From positions 1-14,955 of the forward strand of contig CABQAC010000018.1 in NCBI GenBank assembly GCA_902462035.1: DNA of 14,955 bases, given 5' to 3'. The position numbers were made by a program, and so were the translations under genes. Shown here piece by piece: positions 1 to 6,308 of the stretch (within the stretch, counting starts at the first letter, position 1; every line of letters begins with the position of its first letter). Origin of the DNA: an uncultured Eubacteriales bacterium (GTDB taxonomy: Bacteria; Bacillota; Clostridia; Oscillospirales; Acutalibacteraceae). A model generated the notes under the pieces. That model had not been told where the DNA came from and made no database searches. It was given only the letters and a program-made list of their open reading frames with translations.

Positions 1-818
1 TCCGCGGCCAGGGGTTCCGGTACGAATACGACAAGCACACTGGCGCGTTTGCCCGCATGGTGTACCATAACAACAATTTACTGGAAAAGCCCATGTCCTA
101 CAACATTTGGCGCGCTCCTACCGATAACGACCGCCGGGTGCGGGACCAATGGCAAAAGTGCGGTTACCACCGGTCCGGCAGCCGGGGTTACGAAACCCGG
201 GTGGAGCAGACCGGCCAAACCGTCACCCTGCGCACCCGTGTGGCCATCACGCCGGTGTACATTCAGCGCGTGCTGGATATTGACGCGGTGTGGACGGTGG
301 ACGCGGCCGGAACGGTCCGGATCGAAATGGACGTCAAAAAGTGCCCGGTCACGCCCTTCCTGCCCCGGTTCGGGCTGCGGCTGTTTTTGCCGGACGATAT
401 GGAACAGGTCTCCTACTTTGGTTACGGCCCGCTGGAAAGCTACGTTGACAAGCACCGGGCCAGTTACCTGGGCTGTTTCGAAAGCGCGGTCCGCGCCCTG
501 CACGAGGATTACATCAAACCCCAGGAGAACGGAAGCCATTGGAACTGCCAGCAGGTAGAGCTGCGCAATTCCGCGCTTGGACTGCGCGCCTGGCAGCCAA
601 ACGGATTCTGCTTTAACGCTTCCCACTACACCCAGGAGGAACTAACCGAAAAACGCCACAATTTTGAACTGGCCGAATGCGGCCACGTGGTACTGTGCCT
701 GGACGCGGCCCAAAGCGGCGTTGGCTCCAACAGCTGCGGGCCGGAACTTCTGGAACAGTACCGCCTGCAGGGGAATTTCCGCTTCGAACTAACGCTGGCG
801 CCTTTTATGGCGGAATAA
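1..818 (+). CDS. lacZ: Beta-galactosidase, LacZ type (GH2), C-terminal part, 5' end outside window
   Basis: About 272 residues are visible, with the frame open to the left edge (first full codon at base 3). This is the C-terminal 'small chain' beta-sandwich domain of long LacZ-type GH2 enzymes, which helps close the active site. The catalytic TIM barrel with its two glutamates would lie upstream of the window. Family signatures seen: a start like FRYEYDKHTGAF, then NIWRAPTDNDRR near the domain start, FGYGPLESYVDKH in the middle, an ENGSHW loop, SHYTQEELTEKRHNFEL, and the closing FRFELTLAPF. E. coli LacZ has equivalents of each block. No signal peptide can be judged. The stop is 35 bases before the nitrilase-family gene, so the two are probably one transcript. 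The enzyme would hydrolyse beta-galactosides such as lactose or plant oligosaccharides in the cytoplasm. The family call is firm; the exact substrate is not. Confidence 0.93.
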   Translation, partial: RGQGFRYEYDKHTGAFARMVYHNNNLLEKPMSYNIWRAPTDNDRRVRDQWQKCGYHRSGSRGYETRVEQTGQTVTLRTRVAITPVYIQRVLDIDAVWTVDAAGTVRIEMDVKKCPVTPFLPRFGLRLFLPDDMEQVSYFGYGPLESYVDKHRASYLGCFESAVRALHEDYIKPQENGSHWNCQQVELRNSALGLRAWQPNGFCFNASHYTQEELTEKRHNFELAECGHVVLCLDAAQSGVGSNSCGPELLEQYRLQGNFRFELTLAPFMAE

Positions 819-853
819 AAACCCCGGTACAAGGCGCGGAAAGGTGGGGGACA

Positions 854-1840
854 ATGGCAAAAACGCTTCGGGTCGCGGTAGCGCAGGCGGCTTACGCCGG
901 GCGGGACCGCGCATTGAACCAGGAAAAAGCATTCCGGCTGGTGCGCCTGGCAAAGGAACGGGGGGCGGATATCGTTCTTTTTCCCGAATGCTGGCTGCAG
1001 GGCTATACGTTCCCGTTGCTGGAGCCAGGAATCCCTGAGGACAGCCTGTATAGCAGGGACCACTACGGCGCCTCCATGGAAACGGTCATGCAAAATCCCG
1101 CGTACCAGGAATGGGCGGCCGCCGCCGTCCAGCCGGATGGCGCCGAGACCGCGGCCTTCTGCAAACTGGCCGGATCGCTTTCCATCGGCATTGTGCTGAC
1201 CTGCTTTACCAAAGGCCGCCGCCGGCCCAGAAACAGCGCCATCCTCATCGATAAAAGCGGCAAGGTTCTCATGCAGTACGACAAGGTGCACACCTGCGAC
1301 TTTTCCGCTGAATGTCTGCTCGAAAGCGGAGAGGAATTTAAGGTCTGCGATTTTGACGGCGTCAAAATCGGCGTGATGATTTGTTATGACCGGGAATATC
1401 CCGAAAGCGCGCGGATGCTGATGCTGAAGGGGGCGGAAGTTATTCTGGTGCCCAACTGCTGCGGCGCCATGAAAAACCGTGTCGGCGCCATACGTACCCG
1501 GGCTTACGAAAACATGGCCGCCATCGCCATGGCCAATCCGCCAGGGGAAAACGGCGGGTTGTCCTGCGCCTTCGACCCACGGCCTTGGGATGACGCGGGG
1601 CGGGATTTGGACATGACGGTCTTTTTGGCCAACAGCACCACCGAGGATCTTTATCTGGCGGAATTCGACCTGGACGCGCTGCGGGCGTACCGCGCCAGCG
1701 AAATGATGGGCAATACGTTCCGCAAGCCCACTGCTTACCGGGGGCTGGAAAGCCCCCGCGTGGAGCCGCCGTTTATACGGCGGCGTTGGCTGGATCCGCC
1801 CGCGGACGGGAAAGAGGGCGCGCCCCAAGGAAAAGATTAA
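854..1840 (+). CDS. Carbon-nitrogen hydrolase (nitrilase superfamily amidohydrolase)
   Basis: The protein has 328 residues, typical of a single-domain nitrilase-superfamily enzyme. The catalytic triad is visible: Glu45 (LFPE), Lys144 (YDKVH) and Cys177 in MICYDREYPE. These enzymes hydrolyse amide or nitrile C-N bonds through a cysteine thioester, in the cytoplasm. The start at 854 was chosen because MAKTLRVAVAQ is the usual N-terminal strand of the family and a purine-rich site (AAAGGTGGGGG, 840-850) precedes it. The open frame upstream, from 677, overlaps lacZ. The C-terminal roughly 20 residues (ESPRVEPPFIRRRW region) look poorly conserved and their DNA forms two hairpins. The enzyme lies 35 bases behind lacZ and is likely in its operon. 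I cannot tell an omega-amidase, carbamoyl-compound hydrolase or other amidase apart from the sequence. Confidence 0.9.
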   Translation: MAKTLRVAVAQAAYAGRDRALNQEKAFRLVRLAKERGADIVLFPECWLQGYTFPLLEPGIPEDSLYSRDHYGASMETVMQNPAYQEWAAAAVQPDGAETAAFCKLAGSLSIGIVLTCFTKGRRRPRNSAILIDKSGKVLMQYDKVHTCDFSAECLLESGEEFKVCDFDGVKIGVMICYDREYPESARMLMLKGAEVILVPNCCGAMKNRVGAIRTRAYENMAAIAMANPPGENGGLSCAFDPRPWDDAGRDLDMTVFLANSTTEDLYLAEFDLDALRAYRASEMMGNTFRKPTAYRGLESPRVEPPFIRRRWLDPPADGKEGAPQGKD

Positions 1841-2068
1841 AATCGCCGTCTGAAAAGCCGCCCTAGTCCGGGATTTTGCCGGGCGTACGAGTGCCGGCTG
1901 GCCCAAGCACGGCGGAGAACGACGTATTCTCTCGTTACGGCATGCGGTTCAAAACGTTCGGTTTTGTAATTTGCGGCCGCAACGGCGGGCTGCGCCCAGT
2001 CATCATTCAGCGGGATGCCGCTGGGGGCATTCGGCCTTAGGATGCCGTCCGATACGGCAAGCGGGCTG
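1841..2068. other. Intergenic stretch without a supported gene
   Basis: This is the first part of the 575-base gap between the nitrilase gene and guaB. It is GC-rich and holds a short hairpin (GCCGT/ACGGC, 2044-2058). A minus-strand open frame of 82 codons (1837-2085) runs across it. Its only start is a TTG at 2083-2085, inside the adjacent terminator hairpin, and it has only a distant AGGAG, so I do not call it a gene. The rest of the gap is covered by the terminator, promoter and leader entries; 2108-2206 shows nothing I can name. This could be a decayed gene or a dispersed intergenic repeat. Confidence 0.5.
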
Positions 2069-2107
2069 AAAAACAGGAGCTGCAAAAGGGCGCGGCTCCT
2101 GTTTTTT
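2069..2107. terminator. Bidirectional hairpin terminator
   Basis: The arms AAAACAGGAGC (2070-2080) and GCTCCTGTTTT (2095-2105) pair around a 14-base loop. A run of seven T follows on the plus strand (2102-2108) and A residues precede the left arm, so it reads as an intrinsic terminator on both strands. It would end the lacZ-nitrilase transcript, about 230 bases after the nitrilase stop, and separate it from guaB. Confidence 0.8.
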
Positions 2108-2206
2108 TGCCTCCCTTTCCCGCCTTACCATGCCATCCGGCATATTGACCGAAAATCCGGGCGGTACGGCCTGTTTTCTCTGTATGCGGGTGCGGGCAAA
2201 ATAGGG

Positions 2207-2235
2207 TTGACAGGAAATTTATGCGATGATACAAT
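2207..2235 (+). promoter_or_regulatory. Strong sigma-A promoter of guaB
   Basis: A perfect -35 TTGACA (2207-2212) and a -10 TACAAT (2230-2235) are separated by 17 bases. AT-rich sequence follows and transcription should begin near 2242. This leaves an untranslated leader of about 175 nt before guaB. Confidence 0.88.
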
Positions 2236-2246
2236 TAATAATTATT

Positions 2247-2319
2247 AATAGCAGGAACATCGGACCGGCCAACGGCATAACGTTCCGGCAACAGCCGGCG
2301 GTGTGATTGCTATTTTTTT
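2247..2319 (+). promoter_or_regulatory. Candidate structured leader / attenuator in the guaB 5' UTR
   Basis: The outer arms AATAGCA (2247-2253) and TGCTATT (2308-2314) are perfect complements 54 bases apart, and the second arm runs straight into a T tract (2312-2319). Directly inside, GGAAC (2254-2258) pairs with GTTCC (2282-2286), and CCGGC-AACA-GCCGG (2285-2298) forms a tetraloop hairpin. The last two compete for two bases. A closed multi-stem element ending in T residues, just after the start site of a purine-synthesis gene, is what an attenuator or riboswitch would look like. I do not recognise the conserved cores of the purine or ykkC riboswitches. It could also be fortuitous pairing. 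Confidence 0.4.
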
Positions 2320-2374
2320 AGTACCTTTTTTTCTTGGAAGGTTGACGAAACTTGACGGGACGTGGAAAAAGGGC

Positions 2375-2408
2375 GGCAGGTTTTAGCCTGCCAAAGGCGA
2401 AAGGAAGG
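2375..2408 (+). promoter_or_regulatory. Hairpin next to the guaB ribosome binding site
   Basis: GGCAGG (2375-2380) and CCTGCC (2387-2392) form a 6-bp stem with a TTTTAG loop, ending 8 bases before the Shine-Dalgarno sequence AAGGAAGG (2401-2408). The SD sits 7 bases before the ATG at 2416 and decides the start. The hairpin leaves the SD free, so it could shield the site from other pairing or simply stabilise the mRNA. Confidence 0.5.
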
Positions 2409-2415
2409 TAGCAAA

Positions 2416-3891
2416 ATGAACGGTATGTGTGCGGACAAATTCGGTAAAGAGGGCCTGACGTTTGACGACGTACTGCTGATTCCGGCTGCGTCGGAGGTGC
2501 TTCCCAAGCAGGTGGATGTCTCCACCTACCTGACCCGGAAGATCAAGCTGAACACGCCGCTGATGACAGCGGCCATGGATACGGTCACCGAAACCCGGAT
2601 GGCCATCGCCATCGCCCGGGAGGGCGGTATTGGCATTATCCATAAAAATATGTCCATCGAGCAGCAATGCGACCAAGTGGACCGCGTTAAACGTTCTGAA
2701 AACGGCGTAATCGTCAATCCGTTCTTCCTTTCTCCGGACCACCTCGTCAGCGAAGCCAACGATCTTATGGCAAAATATAAAATTTCCGGCGTGCCGGTGT
2801 GCCGCGACGGCAAGCTGGTCGGCATCCTGACCAACCGCGACCTGCGGTTTATGACGGAATCGGATTTTGCGCAGAAAATTTCGGAAGTCATGACCAAGGA
2901 AAACCTGGTTACCGCGCCGGTGGGGACCACCCTGCGGCAGGCGCAGGAGATTTTACGCCGGCACAAAATCGAAAAGCTGCCCATTGTGGATGATAACGGC
3001 TACTTAAAGGGCCTGATCACCATTAAGGACATTGAAAAAAGCGTGCAGTATCCCAATTCCGCGCGGGACGGCAACGGGCGGCTGCTGGTGGGCGCCGCCA
3101 TCGGCGCAACGGGCGACGTGCTGGAACGCGCTGCGGAACTGATCAAGGCACAGGTGGACGTGTTGGCGCTGGATTCGGCCCATGGCCACCAAAGGGACAT
3201 CATCAACGCGGTCAAAAAAGTGAAAACCGCTTTCCCCAACGTACAGCTGATCGCAGGCAACGTCGCTACCGCCGAAGGCACTCGCGCCCTGATCGATGCA
3301 GGGGCGGACTGTGTGAAGGTCGGCATCGGCCCCGGCTCCATCTGCACCACCCGCGTTGTGGCGGGTATCGGCGTGCCGCAGGTTACCGCCGTTTACGACG
3401 CGGCCTGCGCGGCCGCCAAATATAACGTTCCCATCATTGCCGACGGCGGCGTCAAGTATTCCGGCGATATCGTCAAGGCATTGGCGGCAGGCGCCAATGT
3501 GGTGATGGTCGGTTCGCTGGTAGCCGGCTGCGAGGAATCCCCCGGGGAGACCGAGCTTTATCAAGGCCGCCAGTTCAAGGTCTACCGCGGCATGGGCAGC
3601 CTGGGCGCCATGGCCAAAGGCAGCAGCGACCGGTACTTTCAGGGCGAAGCCAAAAAATTGGTGCCCGAAGGGGTGGAGGGCCGGGTGCCCTACAAGGGGC
3701 CGGTTTCGGATACGATCTTCCAGATGATGGGCGGCCTGCGGTCCGGCATGGGTTATACCGGGTGCGGCTCCATCCCCGAATTGCACGAAAAGGCCCGGTT
3801 TATCCGTATTACCGGCGCGGGACTGCGGGAAAGCCATCCGCACGATATTCAAATTACAAAAGAGGCTCCCAACTATACGGCGGGCATTTAA
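2416..3891 (+). CDS. guaB: Inosine-5'-monophosphate dehydrogenase
   Basis: The product oxidises IMP to XMP with NAD+, the committed step of GMP synthesis, in the cytoplasm. It has 491 residues, the normal bacterial length. The (beta/alpha)8 barrel begins with LTFDDVLL (14-21) and NTPLMTAAMDTVTE (46-59). Two CBS domains are inserted at about 97-150 and 155-210 (ISGVPVCRDGKLVGILTNRD; KLPIVDDNGYLKGLITIKD). The catalytic cysteine is Cys310 in GPGSICTTR. The mobile flap MGSLGAMAKGSSDRYFQ follows, and the C terminus has GYTGCGSIPELHEKARF. The ATG at 2416 has SD AAGGAAGG 7 bases upstream; an in-frame ATG at 2425 is a less likely alternative and the upstream extension to 2362 is not homologous. The gene stands alone, between its own promoter (2207) and terminator (3917). 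Confidence 0.98.
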   Translation: MNGMCADKFGKEGLTFDDVLLIPAASEVLPKQVDVSTYLTRKIKLNTPLMTAAMDTVTETRMAIAIAREGGIGIIHKNMSIEQQCDQVDRVKRSENGVIVNPFFLSPDHLVSEANDLMAKYKISGVPVCRDGKLVGILTNRDLRFMTESDFAQKISEVMTKENLVTAPVGTTLRQAQEILRRHKIEKLPIVDDNGYLKGLITIKDIEKSVQYPNSARDGNGRLLVGAAIGATGDVLERAAELIKAQVDVLALDSAHGHQRDIINAVKKVKTAFPNVQLIAGNVATAEGTRALIDAGADCVKVGIGPGSICTTRVVAGIGVPQVTAVYDAACAAAKYNVPIIADGGVKYSGDIVKALAAGANVVMVGSLVAGCEESPGETELYQGRQFKVYRGMGSLGAMAKGSSDRYFQGEAKKLVPEGVEGRVPYKGPVSDTIFQMMGGLRSGMGYTGCGSIPELHEKARFIRITGAGLRESHPHDIQITKEAPNYTAGI

Positions 3892-3916
3892 CTTGGTTTT
3901 GAAGATTTCACACCGC

Positions 3917-3954
3917 AAGGCCCCCAAGCGCATTTGTGCTTGGGGGCCTTTTTT
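3917..3954 (+). terminator. Intrinsic terminator of guaB
   Basis: A perfect 13-bp stem, AAGGCCCCCAAGC (3917-3929) with GCTTGGGGGCCTT (3938-3950), closes an 8-base loop and is followed by TTTTTT (3949-3954). It lies 25 bases after the guaB stop and isolates the next gene from guaB transcription. Confidence 0.95.
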
Positions 3955-4000
3955 GGGACTGCGGGAAAAGATTTGAGGATAGCAATCCGGTTGTACGGTG

Positions 4001-4009
4001 TGCTATAAT
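4001..4009 (+). promoter_or_regulatory. Extended -10 promoter (P1) of the methyltransferase gene
   Basis: TGCTATAAT (4001-4009), with TG just before, matches the Gram-positive TRTGnTATAAT extended -10 exactly. The -35 position shows no good hexamer, as is usual for this class. A start near 4016 gives a leader of about 130 nt. The same TGTGCTA-AATA core recurs on the minus strand before the endonuclease gene. Confidence 0.65.
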
Positions 4010-4019
4010 AGTGTTGGGC

Positions 4020-4101
4020 GCCGCGACGCCGCGGCCTTTTGCAACACTAAAATACTTTATGCTTTATAAAAAGGGTTCCTCCCTTTTGTTTGGGAGGAAC
4101 C
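4020..4101 (+). promoter_or_regulatory. Methyltransferase leader: hairpin, second promoter candidate, second hairpin
   Basis: Three elements are packed here. A GC-rich hairpin GCCGCG-ACGC-CGCGGC (4020-4035) is followed by TTTT (4037-4040). A second promoter candidate follows: TTGCAA (4039-4044), 18 bases, TTTATA (4063-4068) with TGC before it. A perfect 10-bp hairpin GGTTCCTCCC (4074-4083) / GGGAGGAACC (4092-4101) comes next, with an 8-base loop. On the minus strand this last hairpin is followed by CTTTTT, so it could terminate antisense transcription. It could also be an operator or an mRNA regulatory stem. The arrangement suggests regulated methyltransferase expression, but the mechanism is inference. 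Confidence 0.45.
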
Positions 4102-4145
4102 GGGCTGCCCGCACCGCCGGCAAGCCAAGGAGAGGATACGAAGAT

Positions 4146-5519
4146 ATGCTCATGCGCAGCCGTACCATTCCCAGCCTGATTAAATACATGGGTTCCAAAT
4201 CGGAAATTATTGGGCCGATTGTACAAAGTATGAACCGGGGCCACCGGGACGGGCAGCCGGTTTGCGACCTGTTTTCCGGCTCCTGCACCCTGGCGGGCGC
4301 GCTGCGCCGAAACGATCTTTTGTACATCTCCAACGATATTCAAGCATACACCGCGGTGCTGGGCAGCGTGTATACCGCCGCGTACCGCTGGAACCGGTAC
4401 CCGCCCGTGGAAAGCTGGGTCGCGAAAGTTCAGGACTGCGTGCGTGCCTGGCAGTCGGATTTTGACGACCTGTTCGAACAGTTTTCCTACGACCGGACAT
4501 TCACGCTCACAGCGTTTAACGCCGTGGAAGAGGAACAGCGCGGGCTGATTGACGACGCGGACTTTGCCCGGCGCCTGGCCGAAAGTCCGGCGGAATGCGT
4601 GCGGCGGTACCACCTGTTTGCCCAATATTACGCTGGGACTTATTGGAATTTTGCCCAATGCGTTTGGATCGACTGCTGCCGGTATGTCATCGACATCGAG
4701 GTAACGGATGAAGCGCTGAAAAACGCCCTGATGGGCTGCCTGATGTTCGCCATGGCCTACAATTCCCAAAGCACCGGCCACTATGCCCAATTCCGCAAGG
4801 CGCAGACCGAACGGTCCATGGAAGACATTCTGATCTACCGCCGCAAACAGCTCGAACCCTTTTTTATCCGCAAATATCAGGAATTGCGCCATGTGCTGAC
4901 AGGCAATCATTTGCGCTGCCAGACCGTTGCCGAGGATTACCTGGCCTGTATCGACCGTCTGCCGGACGGCACGCTGGTTTACGCGGACCCGCCCTATTGT
5001 TTTGTACATTACTCGCGATTTTATCACATTTTAGAAACGCTGGTACGGTACGATTACCCCGCCGTCCACTTTGACGGCCGGTACCGTGAAGGGCGGCATC
5101 AGTCTCCGTTTTGCATCGCCACCCAGGTGGAGGGGGCGTTTACCGCCATGTTCGAACGACTGCGGGACAAGGGGTGCAGCCTGGTACTGAGTTACAGCAA
5201 CAGCGCAAACACCATGATGCCCTTAAACCAGTTAATCTTGGACGCATATCAAACCTTCAACCGCCAGCTTATGCCCCTGCGGGAACAGGCGGCGGGCAAG
5301 CTGGACCGGCGCATTGCCCGGATGCTGGAGCGCCAAATCCAGAACAACCGCACCCGCACGCTGGATATCAGCCGCCTGTTTGCCGCCTACAACACCGTGG
5401 AACCGGCTTATACCCTGCGGCTGAAGCTTCTGCCTTATCAGCACAGCACCATGGGCCGCACGCTGGTCAAACAGATCGATGTATTCGAGGCGATTTTGGA
5501 AATTTTCCCCCGGTTATAA
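4146..5519 (+). CDS. D12-class DNA adenine-N6 methyltransferase of a type II R-M system
   Basis: The product transfers a methyl group from S-adenosylmethionine to adenine in DNA and should protect host sites from the adjacent endonuclease. Family motifs appear in D12 order: motif X IKYMGSK (12-18), motif I DLFSGSCTLAGAL (41-53) forming the AdoMet pocket, ISNDIQ (61-66), catalytic motif IV DPPY (Asp281-Tyr284), and VLSYSNS further on. The ATG at 4146 was chosen because motif X must be near the N terminus and AAGGAGAGG (4127-4135) lies 10 bases upstream; the open frame extends back to 3936 only through the guaB terminator. At 457 residues it is much longer than Dam-like enzymes of about 280. 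The extra length lies between motifs I and IV (target-recognition region) and in the C-terminal tail. Its stop overlaps that of the convergent endonuclease gene. Recognition of a GATC-containing site is plausible from both partner families but not shown. Confidence 0.88.
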   Translation: MLMRSRTIPSLIKYMGSKSEIIGPIVQSMNRGHRDGQPVCDLFSGSCTLAGALRRNDLLYISNDIQAYTAVLGSVYTAAYRWNRYPPVESWVAKVQDCVRAWQSDFDDLFEQFSYDRTFTLTAFNAVEEEQRGLIDDADFARRLAESPAECVRRYHLFAQYYAGTYWNFAQCVWIDCCRYVIDIEVTDEALKNALMGCLMFAMAYNSQSTGHYAQFRKAQTERSMEDILIYRRKQLEPFFIRKYQELRHVLTGNHLRCQTVAEDYLACIDRLPDGTLVYADPPYCFVHYSRFYHILETLVRYDYPAVHFDGRYREGRHQSPFCIATQVEGAFTAMFERLRDKGCSLVLSYSNSANTMMPLNQLILDAYQTFNRQLMPLREQAAGKLDRRIARMLERQIQNNRTRTLDISRLFAAYNTVEPAYTLRLKLLPYQHSTMGRTLVKQIDVFEAILEIFPRL

Positions 5520-6104
5520 GTCGTCGCGGTATACCTGCTGGGTAATCCCCACCAATAACAGCGGGCAGCCGCCGGATCCCTGGCCTTTTACCCGGGGAAC
5601 CAGCTTGTTCCAATGGGTGGTGGAGGGGCCGTAGGACTTTCCCTTGCCCAGCCGGTCGAAAATGTGCTGCAGGCTGCTGTCCCGTGTGATGATAACCCCC
5701 ACGTCCAGCGCCATCAGATCGAACAGAAGGCGGAAATTGTTGAGATCCCGGTCGTAAAAGGGATCCTTGTTGTTCCATTCCACCTCTACGCCTACTTTAT
5801 TTTGGAAGCAATCCACACCATGGGTGGGGATTTCCACCGGCGTACCGTCGATGTCGGTATGGATGCGGAACCATTTTTCCGTCCAGCCCCGGCTGTAAAA
5901 GCCGGAATCCAACCGCGCCGCGATGGGGGATTTGCGGCCTCCGGGCGTCAGGATATCGGTGCGAGTCAACTGAAAAGCCCGCAGAACATCAACGATATCC
6001 CGCAATTGGTCCGGGTAATCGCAGTGAAGGATGGAAACCGCGTTTCGCCATTCAAAAATACGGTACCGCTCGCGGACGTCCGCGGGCAGCAGATCCAAAG
6101 CCAT
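5514..6104 (-). CDS. Type II restriction endonuclease, BglII/BstYI family
   Basis: The protein has 196 residues, similar to BstYI and BglII. Around the active site, Asp98-x8-Glu107-Val-Glu109 (DCFQNKVGVEVEW) keeps the spacing of the metal-binding Asp and Glu of BglII and BstYI; the third residue is Glu where those enzymes have Gln. A conserved-looking block NNKDPFYDRDLNNFRLL (111-127) follows, then LDVGVIIT (133-140), SYGPSTTHWNKLVPR (157-171) and the C-terminal GQGSGGCPLLLVGI, which mirrors the end of BstYI. The fold would cut double-stranded DNA as a dimer. The ATG at 6104 has AAAGGGGAT (6111-6119, minus strand) as ribosome site. The gene is convergent with its methyltransferase and has its own promoter. 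BglII cuts AGATCT and BstYI RGATCY, so a GATC-core target is a reasonable guess. Confidence 0.88.
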   Translation of the reverse strand: MALDLLPADVRERYRIFEWRNAVSILHCDYPDQLRDIVDVLRAFQLTRTDILTPGGRKSPIAARLDSGFYSRGWTEKWFRIHTDIDGTPVEIPTHGVDCFQNKVGVEVEWNNKDPFYDRDLNNFRLLFDLMALDVGVIITRDSSLQHIFDRLGKGKSYGPSTTHWNKLVPRVKGQGSGGCPLLLVGITQQVYRDDL

Positions 6105-6135
6105 GGAAAAATCCCCTTTCTTGTTATTTTTCTTT

Positions 6136-6144
6136 ATTCTAGCA
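6136..6144 (-). promoter_or_regulatory. Extended -10 promoter of the endonuclease gene
   Basis: Read on the minus strand, TGTGCTAGAAT gives a TRTG element and -10 TAGAAT (plus-strand 6136-6141), with no convincing -35. Transcription would start near 6129, leaving a leader of about 25 nt. Its core is nearly identical to the methyltransferase P1 core. The weaker -10 (TAGAAT against TATAAT) would favour methyltransferase over nuclease, which is what a newly entered R-M system needs. Confidence 0.5.
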
Positions 6145-6308
6145 CATTTCGACAGATAAAAAATGCCGTTTGTTGTTTTTTTGATGCCCGAAATCCGCGA
6201 AGGCTTATAAAAAGCAATAAGAAGAAACGAACAGGTATGGTAAGCTCCTGCAAAGAAATACAGAAACTGAATGCATAATCAGGTATAGCGTTAAGATTAT
6301 TTGAAAGA

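Noticed and set aside
626..1906. Minus-strand 426-codon open frame opposite lacZ and the nitrilase gene
   Set aside because: Mirror frame of GC-rich genes; its translation has no domain pattern, while the plus strand has clear catalytic motifs.
2242..2415. Known purine or ykkC-class riboswitch upstream of guaB
   Set aside because: I could not find their conserved core sequences; only generic stem pairing is visible, so no class is named.
3004..3933. Minus-strand 309-codon open frame opposite guaB
   Set aside because: Histidine/glycine/alanine-rich shadow of a certain guaB; it also crosses the guaB terminator.
3936..4145. N-terminal extension of the methyltransferase frame back to 3936
   Set aside because: It runs through the guaB terminator, both promoter candidates and the leader hairpins; the motif X start and AAGGAGAGG support 4146.
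4047..5027. Minus-strand 326-codon open frame opposite the methyltransferase
   Set aside because: Antisense of a gene with all D12 motifs in order; no ribosome site or recognisable domain.
5613..6278. Plus-strand 221-codon open frame opposite the endonuclease
   Set aside because: The minus-strand product has the BglII-family active site; the plus frame has no motif and runs into AT-rich non-coding sequence.
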